A stretch of DNA of 64,000 nucleotides from Hymenobacter lapidiphilus (GCF_003417065.2 NZ_QVLT01000028.1:1-64000); one strand, 5' to 3'; counted from the first letter of the stretch, positions 47,752 to 57,014 are shown. Numbers and translations are program-made. Notes: a model not told the origin generated them from the letters alone.

Positions 47752-48411
47752 ATGAAGTACTGGAAATACTACCTCGTGGCGCTACTCGTCATCGTCATAG
47801 ACCAGCTCTCGAAATGGGCCGTGCACCGCTATATGCCCATGGGTATGGGCGGCGAAATTCCCGTGTTTGGCGACTGGTTTAAGCTGCACTACACGCTCAA
47901 TCCGGGCATGGCTTTCGGTGTAGAGCTGCCGGAGCCCTACGGCAAGGCGCTGCTGACGCTGTTTCGGCTGGTGGCCGTAACGGGCATCAGCTACTATATT
48001 TACCGCCTCTGGAAGCAGCACGCGCCCAATGCTCTCATGATTTGCATCGCCCTGATTCTGGGAGGCGCCATCGGCAACTTGGTCGACTCCATTTTCTACG
48101 GCGTCATCTATGATAACGCGCCTTTCGGAGCCTCCACGCCCTGGCTGCACGGGCAGGTAATTGATATGCTCTACGTGGACATCTACGAAGGCATTCTGCC
48201 CTCTACCTGGCCGCTGGTGGGTGGTGCGCACCTCTCGCTCTGGCCCATCTTCAACATTGCCGACGCCGCCATTTTCGTGGGTGTAGCCCTGATTCTGCTG
48301 TTTCAGAACCGCTTCTACGGCGAGCATTTCGAGGCCGCCGAGGCTGAAGAGCGCGCCGCCAAAGAAGCCGCCCAGGCCCGCCGCGACGCCGAGGCGCCGG
48401 AAGTGGCGTAA
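47752..48411 (+). CDS. lspA: Lipoprotein signal peptidase (signal peptidase II)
   Basis: Aspartyl protease of the inner membrane that cleaves prolipoprotein signal peptides. 219 residues, four membrane helices; the conserved segments are LVIVIDQLSKWAV, LNPGMAFG, GGAIGNLVDS (catalytic Asp) and FNIADAAI (second Asp). It is about 50 residues longer than E. coli LspA owing to an insert between the Asp motifs and an Ala/Glu-rich C-terminal tail, both usual in this phylum. The 262-base gap upstream has no TraR/DksA gene, which often precedes lspA in Bacteroidota. Confidence 0.95.
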   Translation: MKYWKYYLVALLVIVIDQLSKWAVHRYMPMGMGGEIPVFGDWFKLHYTLNPGMAFGVELPEPYGKALLTLFRLVAVTGISYYIYRLWKQHAPNALMICIALILGGAIGNLVDSIFYGVIYDNAPFGASTPWLHGQVIDMLYVDIYEGILPSTWPLVGGAHLSLWPIFNIADAAIFVGVALILLFQNRFYGEHFEAAEAEERAAKEAAQARRDAEAPEVA

Positions 48412-48413
48412 GT

Positions 48414-48434
48414 GTCAGTTGACAGTTGACAGTT
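48414..48434. repeat. Short tandem repeat CAGTTGA
   Basis: Three copies of a heptamer (cagttgacagttgacagtt) just after the lspA stop codon. Confidence 0.6.
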
Positions 48435-48491
48435 CCACGGCCCGCCTCATGGGGGGCGTTTGCGTAGCGGACTAAGCCGTGTTGCGCCCAT

Positions 48492-48499
48492 TATCTTTA
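48492..48499 (+). promoter_or_regulatory. TATCTTTA promoter-like element next to a start codon
   Basis: One mismatch from TAnnTTTG and only four bases before the ABC ATPase start at 48504. If used, the transcript would be leaderless or nearly so. Confidence 0.35.
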
Positions 48500-48503
48500 C
48501 CAC

Positions 48504-49403
48504 ATGCCCGCTCCCATACTCTCCGTCCGCGACCTGACCATCGACTTTCACAGCCACCGCGGCAATACGCGGGCCGTGGAGGGCATTTCGTTTGATTTGC
48601 ACCGGGGCGAGACGCTGGCCATCGTGGGCGAATCGGGCTCGGGTAAGTCGGTGACGTCGCTGGCACTGATGGGACTGGTACCGATGCCGCCCGGCCGGAT
48701 TGCGTCGGGAGAGGCGCGGTTTCAGTCGGAGGCGCTGGGCGAGGTAGACCTGCTGCAACTCACCGACGCGCAGCTGCGGCAGGTGCGCGGCAACGACATC
48801 GGGATGATTTTTCAGGAGCCCATGACCTCGCTAAACCCCGTGTACCACTGCGGCCCCCAGGTGGTGGAGGCCCTGCGGCTGCACACCAGCCTGAGCGAAA
48901 AAGAGGCCCACGCCCGCACCGTGGAACTGTTCACGATGGCCCGCCTGCCCCGGCCCGAGAAGATATTCGCCAGCTACCCCCACGAAATCAGCGGCGGCCA
49001 GAAGCAGCGCGTGATGATTGCCATGGCCATGGCCTGCAACCCCGCCCTGCTCATTGCCGACGAGCCCACCACGGCCCTCGACGTAACCGTGCAGGCGCAG
49101 GTACTGCGCCTCATCGACGAGCTGCGCCGGGAACACAATACGGCCGTCATCTTCATCACCCACGACCTGGGCGTGGTGGCCGAAATAGCCGACCGGATTC
49201 TGGTGATGTACCGCGGCCGGGTGGTGGAGCAGGGCACGGTGCTCGACATCTTCACCAACCCCCAGCACCCCTACACTAAGGGCCTGTTGGCCTGCCGCCC
49301 AAAACTTTCAGTAGGCCGCAAAAAACTTCCCGTAGTGGCCGATTTCATGCAGGAAACGGCGACGGGAGCTTTATTTCCACTGGAAGCGCCACTGCGCAAG
49401 TAA
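48504..49403 (+). CDS. Oligopeptide/dipeptide ABC transporter ATPase, OppD/DppD-like
   Basis: 299 residues. Walker [10 protein letters not shown] (about 40-48), Q-loop [12 protein letters not shown], signature ISGGQKQRV, Walker [13 protein letters not shown] and H-loop FITHDLGVV. Energises uptake of peptides or nickel together with a second ATPase. The C-terminus reaches the conserved LLACRPKL region but is shorter than stand-alone OppD. The next gene encodes the OppF-like half; many Bacteroidota carry both halves as one protein, and the downstream frame stays open upstream of its ATG, so an original fusion split by an indel near 49350-49400 is possible. No permease or binding protein is nearby. 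Confidence 0.88.
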   Translation: MPAPILSVRDLTIDFHSHRGNTRAVEGISFDLHRGETLAIVGESGSGKSVTSLALMGLVPMPPGRIASGEARFQSEALGEVDLLQLTDAQLRQVRGNDIGMIFQEPMTSLNPVYHCGPQVVEALRLHTSLSEKEAHARTVELFTMARLPRPEKIFASYPHEISGGQKQRVMIAMAMACNPALLIADEPTTALDVTVQAQVLRLIDELRREHNTAVIFITHDLGVVAEIADRILVMYRGRVVEQGTVLDIFTNPQHPYTKGLLACRPKLSVGRKKLPVVADFMQETATGALFPLEAPLRK

Positions 49404-49465
49404 TTGAGGCTGAAACGGCTGATGGAGCTGGACCGTTACCTGCCAGCGGAGCCGACACCACCAAA

Positions 49466-50602
49466 ATGTTTCCCGTGGAACATTCTGTTTCACGCCCCGA
49501 AACCCCGCATTTCGGCCTCGAATCGGCCCCCTCGGCCGAATCGGGCCTGCCGCTGCCACTCGCTATCGACCCGCTGGCGGAGGCCTCGCAGATGACCTTA
49601 ACACCTCAGGCACCCCAGGCGTCCCTGGGCCCAAGCCCTGGACTAGTTAGCGTGTCGCAGAACGACGGTATAGGGAGTGGGGGAGATGTAGCAGCAAGCG
49701 AAGCCGTAGAGGCAGCTGCTCCGGCCACGCCCCGCTCCGTGGGTCAGGGTTTCAACTCTGGGGCATCAGGCCCCAACAGCCCGCTCCTGGAAGTCGAAAA
49801 CCTGCAGGTGTACTTCCCGATTCGCAAGGGCTTTTTCAGCCGGAAGCAGGAGTTTGTGCGGGCCGTGGATGGGGTGAGCTTCGCCATTTACCCGGGCGAA
49901 ACCGTGGGGCTGGTGGGCGAATCTGGCTGCGGCAAGACTACGCTGGGCCGGGCGCTGCTACGGCTGGTGGAACCAACGGCCGGCCGCATCCTGTTTGGGG
50001 GCGACGATTGGGCCCAGCTACCAGCTGAAGCCCTGCGGCGGCGGCGGCGCGATTTCCAGATGGTGTTCCAGGACCCCTACGCCGCCCTCAACCCCATGCT
50101 GACGGTGGGCGAGGCTATCTGGGAGCCCATGCGAGTACACGGAGTAGGCGGCAGCGGTGAGCAGCAAAAAGCCAGGGTGCTGGAGCTGCTGCGCACGGTG
50201 GGCCTGCGCGAGGAGCACTTCATGCGCTACCCGCATGAGTTCAGCGGTGGCCAGCGCCAGCGCATCTGCATTGCCCGCGCCTTAGCCCTGCAGCCCAAGT
50301 GCATCATCTGCGACGAGTCGGTTTCGGCCCTCGATGTATCGGTGCAGGCGCAGGTGCTCAACTTGCTCAACGACCTCAAACGCGAGTTCGGCATCACTTA
50401 TCTATTCATCACCCACGACCTCTCGGTGGCCCGGTTTATGAGCGACCGGCTGTTGGTGATGCGCCAGGGCCAAATCGTGGAAAGCGGCCCCGCCGCCAAC
50501 ATCTACGCCAACCCCCAGCACGAGTACACCCGGCAGCTGTTAGCCGCTATTCCCCGCGACTCGCCGGCCGATATCCGCGCCGCCGTGGCCAGCCGGGCGT
50601 AG
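49466..50602 (+). CDS. Oligopeptide ABC transporter ATPase, OppF/DppF-like, with long N-terminal linker
   Basis: 378 residues. The first 115 are Pro/Ala/Ser/Gly-rich and unlike any domain; they resemble a linker. The ATPase follows: LLEVENLQVYFPIRKGFFSR, Walker A GESGCGKTTLGRAL, FQMVFQDPYAALNP, signature FSGGQRQRI, Walker B CIICDESVSALD, H-loop LFITHDLSV. The start codon overlaps a parS-like site. The unusual N-terminus suggests that the true start is either further downstream (near 49780) or that this is the second half of an OppDF fusion. Confidence 0.82.
   Translation: MFPVEHSVSRPETPHFGLESAPSAESGLPLPLAIDPLAEASQMTLTPQAPQASLGPSPGLVSVSQNDGIGSGGDVAASEAVEAAAPATPRSVGQGFNSGASGPNSPLLEVENLQVYFPIRKGFFSRKQEFVRAVDGVSFAIYPGETVGLVGESGCGKTTLGRALLRLVEPTAGRILFGGDDWAQLPAEALRRRRRDFQMVFQDPYAALNPMLTVGEAIWEPMRVHGVGGSGEQQKARVLELLRTVGLREEHFMRYPHEFSGGQRQRICIARALALQPKCIICDESVSALDVSVQAQVLNLLNDLKREFGITYLFITHDLSVARFMSDRLLVMRQGQIVESGPAANIYANPQHEYTRQLLAAIPRDSPADIRAAVASRA
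49467..49482. promoter_or_regulatory. parS-like site with one mismatch
   Basis: TGTTTCCCGTGGAACA matches the ParB-binding consensus TGTTnCACGTGnAACA except for C in place of A at position 7. A half-site TGTTTCACG follows at 49486-49494. It lies at the start of the OppF-like gene. Confidence 0.5.
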
Positions 50603-50800
50603 CAGGAGGCTATACAGAGCACAGTAAAGCATGATATTCTATTAACCCCGATATAGTTATTCCTCGTTATATTCCGTAGTATCTTACGGCGGCCGCTGTG
50701 CCGCTTCCTTTTTCAATTTCCCGAAGGCGTTCAACTGGAAGCCTTCCCCTCATTCAACCTCTGCCGCCTGAGAAAACGACAATACCGGCGGCCCGACTAC

Positions 50801-53449
50801 ATGAAACAACCCTCTCAATCGGCCCCCCGCGCCTCCCGCGCGAAGGCCACTTCTACCGAGCCCGCGGCCGCCGCGGCCCCTATCAGCCAGGACCAGATTA
50901 TGCGGATTTTCCGCGACAACCCCGGCAAAGTCCTCACCTACCGGCAGCTCTCGCGCCGCCTTGGCGTAACCACCAAAGACCAGCGCGAAGTGGTGTTTGC
51001 CCACCTGCGCGAGCTGCGTGAGCAAAACCAGCTGCTGCTGATTCAGAACGACGAGTACCGCCTGACCGACGAGGCTCAGGAGACTCAGGCTGCCGCTCCC
51101 AAGGGCCGTCGTAAGGGCGCCGCCGCTAAGCAAGGCGAGGAGGTGGAAACCCCAGCTACGCCGGTTACCGAGCCCGGCGAGCTGCCGCCTGGCAAACGGC
51201 TGCCCCGCGGAGGTCGGGTAGCCGAAAGCGAATTCGGCCAGAACCCGGTGGTGCACCGTCGCCGCGAAGCCGGCTTCGACTTTGCCGATGCCGACGACCC
51301 GCAGGCCCCGCGCCGCCGCCGCGAGAGCGGGGGCGACACCATTGTAGGCACCGTGGCGCTGGCCACCGAGAAATACGCCTTCGTGATTAGCGAGGAGACG
51401 GAGAACGACGTGCGCGTGTTCACCGACCGCCTGCGCTTTGCCATGCAGGGCGACACCGTGCGCCTGCGCCTGCGCGGCTCCCGCGATGGCCGCCCCGTTG
51501 GCGACGTGGTAGAAGTGCTCGACCGCAAGCGCCCCGAGGTAGTGGGCCGCCTGCAGACTCGCGACCATGTATCCTTCGTGAAGGCCGATAACCGCAAGAT
51601 GTATTTCGATGTGTACGTAAGCCACGACGACCTCAATGGCGCCCAGAACGGCGACAAGGTGCTGGTGCACGTGACCGAGTTTCCGGAGGACGGCTCCGAC
51701 CGCTCGCCGGCCGGCGTAGTAGTCCGGAGCTTCGGGCAGGCCGGTGGCAACGAAGCTGAAATCAACGCCATCATGGCCGAGTTCGGACTGCCGTTTGAGT
51801 TTCCGGCCGAAGTGGAGGCCGATGCCCAGGCGATGCCCGTGGAGATTCCGGCCGAGGAAATTGCGCGCCGCCGCGACTTCCGCGACATCACCACTTTCAC
51901 CATTGACCCGGCCGACGCCAAGGACTTTGATGATGCGCTTTCCATTCAGCAGCTCGAAAACGGGCACTGGGAAATCGGCGTTCATATTGCCGACGTGACG
52001 CATTACGTGCGCCTCGATACAGCCCTTGAAAACGAGGCCCGGAGCCGCGCCACTTCGGTATACCTCGTGGACCGCGTGATTCCGATGCTGCCCGAGCACC
52101 TGAGCAACGGCCTCTGTTCGTTGCGGCCTAACGAGGACAAGCTGACTTTTTCGGCCGTGTTTGAGCTGGATGAGAATGGCAAGCTGTACTCGACCTGGCT
52201 GGGCAAAACCGTCATTCACTCCAACCGCCGCTTCGCTTACGAAGATGCGCAGGAGCGGATTGAGGGCCTTGAATCGGACTACACCCAGGAGGTGCAGCTG
52301 ATGAACCGCATCGCCAAAAAGCTGTGCGCGGCCCGCTTCAAACAAGGCGCCATCAGCTTCGAAACCCAGGAAGTGAAGTTCCGCCTCGATGAGGACGGCA
52401 AGCCGCTGGGCGTGTACGTGAAGGAGCGCAAGGACGCCCACAAGATGATTGAGGAGTTCATGCTGCTGGCCAACCGCAAGGTGGCCGAGTTCGTCTTCAA
52501 GCTGAAAAAGACCAAGCCGCGCTTCACGATGGTGTACCGGGTGCACGACTCGCCCGACCCCGAGCGCCTGCAGAACTTCGCTCTGTTCGCCAAGAAATTC
52601 GGCTACCACCTGGAGCTGAAAGACGTGCAGAAGCTTAGCACCGAACTCAACGACCTGAACCTAGAAGTGGTGGGCCGCCCCGAGCAGAACGTGCTCCAGA
52701 CGCTGGCCATCCGCACGATGGCCAAGGCCACCTACACCACCGACCCGCGCGGGCATTTCGGCCTGGCTTTCGAGCACTACTCGCACTTCACCTCACCCAT
52801 CCGCCGCTACCCCGACATGATGGCTCACCGCCTGCTCGAGCACTACCTTGAGGGTGGCAAGAACGTGGAAGTGGAGCCGATTGAGGAGGAGTGCAAGCAT
52901 TCGTCGGAGCGCGAGAAACTGGCTGCCAGCGCCGAGCGCGCCAGCATCAAGTTCAAGCAGGTCGAGTTCCTGCAGGACCACATCGGCGAGCAGTTCACCG
53001 GCGTGGTTTCGGGCCTTACCGAGTGGGGCATGTACGTGGAAATTGCCGAAAACAAGTGCGAGGGCATGATCCGCATCAACGACATTCCCGGCGACACCTT
53101 CGAGCTCGACAAGGACAACTACCGCCTCGTGGGCCAGGGCAGCAAGCGCATCATCCAGTTCGGCGACGAGCTGCAGGTGGAAGTGAAAGCTGTGAACCTG
53201 CTCGACCGCACCATCGACTTCGCCCTGGTAGACGACCGCCCCGACGACGTGAAGCAGCGCGAGCAGCAGGAGCGTCGCGAAAACGGCAGCCGGCCCCGTG
53301 GCGGCCGTCCTGAGCGCAACGGCGGCGGCAAGTCCGGCGGCCGTGGCGAGGGTGGCCGTAGCGACGGCAAGAACAGCAGCAACAGCGCCAGCGGCCGTTC
53401 CGACGGCAAGAGCAGCAGCAAAGGAGGCGGGGGCAAGCGCCGCCGGTAA
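50801..53449 (+). CDS. rnr: Ribonuclease R
   Basis: Processive 3'-5' exoribonuclease for structured RNA. 882 residues: N-terminal winged helix (about 28-90, ISQDQIMRIFRDNPGKVLTY), cold-shock domains (about 185-330), RNB catalytic domain with DPADAKDFDDALS (about 367-379) and the distal HFTSPIRRYPDMMAHRLLEH motif, S1 domain (GVVSGLTEWGMYVEI, about 734-748), and a basic low-complexity Gly/Ser/Arg/Lys tail of about 55 residues. An Ala/Lys-rich insert at about 90-130 separates the helix-turn-helix from the cold-shock domain. Terminator at 53489. Confidence 0.96.
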   Translation: MKQPSQSAPRASRAKATSTEPAAAAAPISQDQIMRIFRDNPGKVLTYRQLSRRLGVTTKDQREVVFAHLRELREQNQLLLIQNDEYRLTDEAQETQAAAPKGRRKGAAAKQGEEVETPATPVTEPGELPPGKRLPRGGRVAESEFGQNPVVHRRREAGFDFADADDPQAPRRRRESGGDTIVGTVALATEKYAFVISEETENDVRVFTDRLRFAMQGDTVRLRLRGSRDGRPVGDVVEVLDRKRPEVVGRLQTRDHVSFVKADNRKMYFDVYVSHDDLNGAQNGDKVLVHVTEFPEDGSDRSPAGVVVRSFGQAGGNEAEINAIMAEFGLPFEFPAEVEADAQAMPVEIPAEEIARRRDFRDITTFTIDPADAKDFDDALSIQQLENGHWEIGVHIADVTHYVRLDTALENEARSRATSVYLVDRVIPMLPEHLSNGLCSLRPNEDKLTFSAVFELDENGKLYSTWLGKTVIHSNRRFAYEDAQERIEGLESDYTQEVQLMNRIAKKLCAARFKQGAISFETQEVKFRLDEDGKPLGVYVKERKDAHKMIEEFMLLANRKVAEFVFKLKKTKPRFTMVYRVHDSPDPERLQNFALFAKKFGYHLELKDVQKLSTELNDLNLEVVGRPEQNVLQTLAIRTMAKATYTTDPRGHFGLAFEHYSHFTSPIRRYPDMMAHRLLEHYLEGGKNVEVEPIEEECKHSSEREKLAASAERASIKFKQVEFLQDHIGEQFTGVVSGLTEWGMYVEIAENKCEGMIRINDIPGDTFELDKDNYRLVGQGSKRIIQFGDELQVEVKAVNLLDRTIDFALVDDRPDDVKQREQQERRENGSRPRGGRPERNGGGKSGGRGEGGRSDGKNSSNSASGRSDGKSSSKGGGGKRRR

Positions 53450-53488
53450 CGCCCCGGCTGGCAAAACCCGAAGTCTGAATTAAACGAG

Positions 53489-53525
53489 AAGCCCCTGTTA
53501 CCGGCAACGGTAGCAGGGGCTTTTT
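53489..53525 (+). terminator. rnr terminator
   Basis: aagcccctgttaccg / cggtagcaggggctt stem with a GCAA-type loop, followed by TTTTT. Confidence 0.88.
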
Positions 53526-53544
53526 GCTGACTATGGCCAGCCGC

Positions 53545-54054
53545 CTACCGAAACTCTACCGGTACCGTCAGCACCATATCGACGGGCTGCCCGCCGCGTT
53601 TACCTGGGGTAAAGGTGTTCAACCGGCCTACCGCCGCCACCGCCGCGGCATCATAGGCCGGGTTTAGGCCCCGGCCCGGCACTACCCCAATGCCGGATAA
53701 GGCCCCTGATGCCAGCACCGTGAACTGCACCATCACCTGCCCACGCTGTCGGGGGCCGGGCGGGCGTTTCAGGTTCCTGCTGATGACTGTGTACATGGCC
53801 TGCGCCCCGCCTAGAAAGCTGGGCATCGACTCCACCCGTACGTACTTGCCTGTAGTAAGCGCTACCGAATCGGGGGCGGCGGGAGTTGTTGGATTGGCCT
53901 TAGGAGCTGTTGGCTGCCGGTTCGTTTTGCGGGGCAGTGGCACGATGGGTGCGGCCGGCCGGGCATCCCAGCGGTTGTAACTCTCCTGCGCTACGGCTAT
54001 TGCCGGGAGCAGCAGCAAAATCAGCAGTGGTAGTAGCAGGGGTTTGGCTCTCAT
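53545..54054 (-). CDS. Secreted TonB C-terminal domain-like protein
   Basis: 169 residues with a signal peptide (about 1-22, ending AIAVA), a Pro/Thr-rich linker and a TonB C-terminal-like fold (about 95-169: GQVMVQFTVLASGALSGI, then YDAAAVAAVGRL and a final VPVEFR strand). Unlike TonB it has no N-terminal anchor that would stay in the inner membrane, so it is probably a periplasmic relative rather than a true energy transducer. Divergent from the polyprenyl synthetase gene. Confidence 0.78.
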   Translation of the reverse strand: MRAKPLLLPLLILLLLPAIAVAQESYNRWDARPAAPIVPLPRKTNRQPTAPKANPTTPAAPDSVALTTGKYVRVESMPSFLGGAQAMYTVISRNLKRPPGPRQRGQVMVQFTVLASGALSGIGVVPGRGLNPAYDAAAVAAVGRLNTFTPGKRGGQPVDMVLTVPVEFR

Positions 54055-54134
54055 GGCACGGAAGATACGAAGTTGGGCGAAGCATTGCTTCCCGCAACCC
54101 GCCGTACCTTTCCCTGCTCAACCTGTTCTCTTGC

Positions 54135-55106
54135 ATGGACCTTTCTTTCTTCACTGATAAACTCACGGCCGGCCTCACCGACCTGCGCTACGGGCAGGAG
54201 CCGGCCAGCCTCTACGAGCCCATCCGCTACATCATGCGCCTCGGCGGCAAGCGCATCCGGCCGGTGCTGGCTCTCATGGGCGCCCACCTGTTCACCGATG
54301 ACCTCGACGCCGTAGTGAAGCCCGCGCTGGCCACCGAAGTCTTCCACAACTTCACCCTGCTCCACGACGATCTAATGGACCAGGCCCCGCTGCGCCGCGG
54401 CCAACCCACGGTGCACGAGAAATGGAACCCCAACGTGGCCATTCTCAGCGGCGACGTGATGCTGGTGCGCGCCTACGAGCTGCTGTTTGACATGCCCGCG
54501 CCGCTGCTGGCTCCGCTGCTGCGCCGCTTCTCGCAAACGGCCGCCGAAGTCTGCGAAGGCCAGCAGTGGGACATGGAGTTTGAAACCCGCACCGACGTCA
54601 GCATTTCGCAGTACCTGGATATGATTCGGCTGAAAACGGCCGTGCTGCTTGGCTTCGCGCTGGAGCTGGGCGCCCGGCTCGGCGGCGCTTCCGAAGAGGA
54701 CGCCGACCACCTGCGCCAGTTCGGCGTGGATATCGGCCTGGCCTTCCAACTGCGCGACGACCTGCTCGACGTGTACGGCGACGCGGCCACGTTCGGCAAG
54801 CGCGTGGGCGGCGACATCCTGGCCGACAAAAAGACCTTCCTGCTGCTCACGGCCCAGGCCCAGGCCAGCCCCGCCCAGCAGGCCATCCTGGCCCAGCACG
54901 TTGGCCAGCCGGTAACGGATGAGGAAACGAAAGTCCGGGCCGTTCGCGCCATCTACGACGAGCTCGAAATTCGTCCCCAGACCGAAGCCCTCATCAACGA
55001 TTACTTCGTGGATGCCCTCCAGCACCTGGAGCGCGTGACGGCCCCCGAAACGCGCAAAAAGCCCCTGCACCAACTGGCCCTGCAGCTGCTGGAGCGCGAG
55101 CAGTAG
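54135..55106 (+). CDS. Polyprenyl (trans-isoprenyl) diphosphate synthase
   Basis: Condenses isopentenyl diphosphate with allylic diphosphates to make polyprenyl chains for quinones or other lipids. 323 residues from MDLSFFTDKLTAGLTD (75 open upstream codons excluded). First Asp-rich motif DDLMD (78-82) followed by RRGQPTVH, second motif FQLRDDLLDVYGD (Asp208, Asp209, Asp212). GGKRIRP is present near 39-45. The residues before the first motif are small to medium, so chain length cannot be predicted safely; menaquinone side chain is the likely product in this lineage. Confidence 0.93.
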   Translation: MDLSFFTDKLTAGLTDLRYGQEPASLYEPIRYIMRLGGKRIRPVLALMGAHLFTDDLDAVVKPALATEVFHNFTLLHDDLMDQAPLRRGQPTVHEKWNPNVAILSGDVMLVRAYELLFDMPAPLLAPLLRRFSQTAAEVCEGQQWDMEFETRTDVSISQYLDMIRLKTAVLLGFALELGARLGGASEEDADHLRQFGVDIGLAFQLRDDLLDVYGDAATFGKRVGGDILADKKTFLLLTAQAQASPAQQAILAQHVGQPVTDEETKVRAVRAIYDELEIRPQTEALINDYFVDALQHLERVTAPETRKKPLHQLALQLLEREQ

Positions 55107-55130
55107 CCATAGCGCGTTTGAACAATAAAC

Positions 55131-55230
55131 GGGCAGGGGCGGGGCTTGCCCCCGCCCGCCATTGAGCGGAACCGTTCAGCACATCCGGCAGGCATCGTTC
55201 AAAGGCGGGCGGGGACAGGCCCCGCCCCTA
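55131..55230. repeat. GC-rich inverted repeat (family B)
   Basis: Arms about 55131-55160 and 55204-55230 (gggcggggcttgcccccgcc / ggcgggcggggacaggcccc) with a few mismatches. Related to the element at 59591-59675. Between the polyprenyl synthetase and rhomboid genes. Confidence 0.75.
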
Positions 55231-55266
55231 CGGTAACAACACCAACTTCACTCCTCACTCCCCTGA

Positions 55267-55905
55267 ATGGAAATTTCCGCCACCCTTGTTCTGGCCGTAC
55301 TTACGGTCGGCATTTCCCTCTACGCCTGGTCGAACCCGGATTTTCTGGAAAGCTGGATTCTGGAGCCCTACGTGGTGCGCCGCCGCAACGAGTGGTACCG
55401 CTTCCTCACCTCGGGTTTCCTGCACGCCGACTTCACCCACCTGCTTTTCAACATGATTGCCTTCTACTCGTTCAGCCGGGTAGTCGAAACTATTTTCGGA
55501 TACGCCTTTGGGCCCACGATGGGGTTGCTGTGGTACCTGCTGCTGTACTTGGGCGGCATCATCGTGTCCGACATCCCGACGTATCTGCGCCACCGCGACG
55601 ACCCTGGCTACCGCTCGCTCGGAGCCTCAGGCGGCGTGTCGGCCGTTGTGTTCTCGGCCATCCTGTTCAACCCGGCGGCTGGCCTCTACATCTTCCCGAT
55701 ACCCTTCGAAATCCCGGGCTTCATCTTCGGCTTTCTGTACCTGGGCTACTCCTACTACATGAGCCAGCGCCAGGGCGACAACATCAACCACGACGCCCAC
55801 TTCTACGGCGCCCTCTACGGCGTCGTGCTCACGCTGATACTGATTCCGCGGGCAGCTGGCATTTTTCTGGAGCAAATCCAGTTATATATCGGTAAGTATC
55901 TGTAA
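55267..55905 (+). CDS. Rhomboid family intramembrane serine protease
   Basis: 212 residues with about six membrane helices. Catalytic dyad: Ser121 in LGASGGVSAVVF and His178 in NHDAHFYGALYG. The upstream HADFTHLLFNMIAF helix is the conserved HxxxHxxxN element. Rhomboids cleave membrane proteins within the bilayer; no substrate is suggested by the neighbours. An AT-rich stretch separates it from the next gene. Confidence 0.93.
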   Translation: MEISATLVLAVLTVGISLYAWSNPDFLESWILEPYVVRRRNEWYRFLTSGFLHADFTHLLFNMIAFYSFSRVVETIFGYAFGPTMGLLWYLLLYLGGIIVSDIPTYLRHRDDPGYRSLGASGGVSAVVFSAILFNPAAGLYIFPIPFEIPGFIFGFLYLGYSYYMSQRQGDNINHDAHFYGALYGVVLTLILIPRAAGIFLEQIQLYIGKYL

Positions 55906-56004
55906 ATCAACTAATTGATATAAATTATCCTGAATTTTCAATATCTATTTCGAATTCATTGCGTAAAGGGGCCCATAACTCTCCAATCCTAACCTTTTCC
56001 TGCC

Positions 56005-56292
56005 ATGAACGCCATCAACACGCTCACCAAACGCCTGCCCGGTGCCAGCTTGCTTCTCTCGCTGCTCACGGTTTCGCTGCTCACCTCGTGCAGCCGTTTC
56101 AACAACGACGGCAGCCTGGCTACCTGGGGCTACGTCATCCTGGCCCTCGACGTATTCGCGCTCTTCGATATCTTCCGCCAGGACTGGGGCATCGGCAAGA
56201 AAATCCTGTGGGCCGCCATCGTATTCCTCTTCCCGCTGGGTGGCCTGATTCTCTACTTCCTGTTCGCAGGTCGTGGTAAATCGAGCACTTAA
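56005..56292 (+). CDS. PLD N-terminal domain-type small membrane lipoprotein
   Basis: 95 residues. A signal segment with lipobox-like LLTSC (Cys29) is followed by the PLDc_N pattern of two membrane helices: TWGYVILALDVFALFDIF and WAAIVFLFPLGGLILYFLF. Stand-alone PLDc_N proteins are found widely in Bacteroidota; function unknown. A strong terminator follows. Confidence 0.82.
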   Translation: MNAINTLTKRLPGASLLLSLLTVSLLTSCSRFNNDGSLATWGYVILALDVFALFDIFRQDWGIGKKILWAAIVFLFPLGGLILYFLFAGRGKSST

Positions 56293-56321
56293 GCTACCCG
56301 GCTATTTTCATCAGCCAGCAC

Positions 56322-56363
56322 TAAAAAGCCCCGCTGTACTTAGGTACGGCGGGGCTTTTTGCT
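56322..56363. terminator. Terminator after the PLDc_N gene
   Basis: aaaaagccccgc / gcggggcttttt stem with inner tgtac / gtacg pairing; T-runs on both strands, serving both convergent genes. Confidence 0.9.
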
Positions 56364-56390
56364 TGAAAGTGTGACCAGGTAGAGGTGGGG

Positions 56391-57014
56391 CTACTTGCCG
56401 CCTACCAGCCGGCGTTTTTCCATACGCGCCACGTGCTGCAGTATGGCGCCGGTGTTCGTGATTTCGGTGGCCTGCCAGTAGTCGCCGCGCTTGCGCATCT
56501 TCACTTCCAGCACCAGCGTGGTATCGTAGCGGGGCTGGGTGAACTCCAGGCCCACCAGCGCCTGCTCACCTTCCTCGCGCGAGTAGGCAATGCCCTGGAA
56601 CTTGCTGTTCTCGCCCACCACTTTGCCGGCCAGCCCCATCATCGACACGTTGACCAGCCGGTTGGGCGCGGCCGCGGCCGCCGCCTCTACCGAGCCGGTT
56701 TCTACGTAGCGCTGCACCTCCTTGCGGGCCGCCTGCGCCAGTTGGGGCTTGAGCAGACGCAGGGCACCGGTCATAACCATGCCGCCGGGGTTAAGCACGC
56801 CCAGGGCCGAGCCATTCTTGGCCACATCATCCACGAGGCTGCCCGTCACGCTGTTCACATCTACGTACCGCTCGAAGGCCGCCGGATCGTGGTCGTCGAT
56901 GGCTTTGTAGGCCTGCATGAGCGAGTACTCGGGCGCGGTGCGCACCTTGTAGTAGTAGAGGTAGCCACCGATGCCCACGGCCGCAAGTATAAGCTGGATA
57001 AGAAGTTTTTTCAT
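56391..57014 (-). CDS. DUF2939-like membrane-anchored protein
   Basis: 207 residues. N-terminal anchor (LLIQLILAAVGIGGYLYY), then a pattern found in DUF2939 proteins: PEYSLMQAYKAIDDHDPAAF and ERYVDVNSVTGSLVDDV, with a C-terminal beta region (ALVGLEFTQPRYDTTLVLEV, KMRKRGDYWQATEITN). Probably periplasmic and tethered to the inner membrane. No known activity. Convergent with the PLDc_N gene. Confidence 0.75.
   Translation of the reverse strand: MKKLLIQLILAAVGIGGYLYYYKVRTAPEYSLMQAYKAIDDHDPAAFERYVDVNSVTGSLVDDVAKNGSALGVLNPGGMVMTGALRLLKPQLAQAARKEVQRYVETGSVEAAAAAAPNRLVNVSMMGLAGKVVGENSKFQGIAYSREEGEQALVGLEFTQPRYDTTLVLEVKMRKRGDYWQATEITNTGAILQHVARMEKRRLVGGK

Noticed and set aside
50750..52609. 619-codon open frame on the minus strand across rnr
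   Set aside because: Shadow of rnr; no domain or start context.
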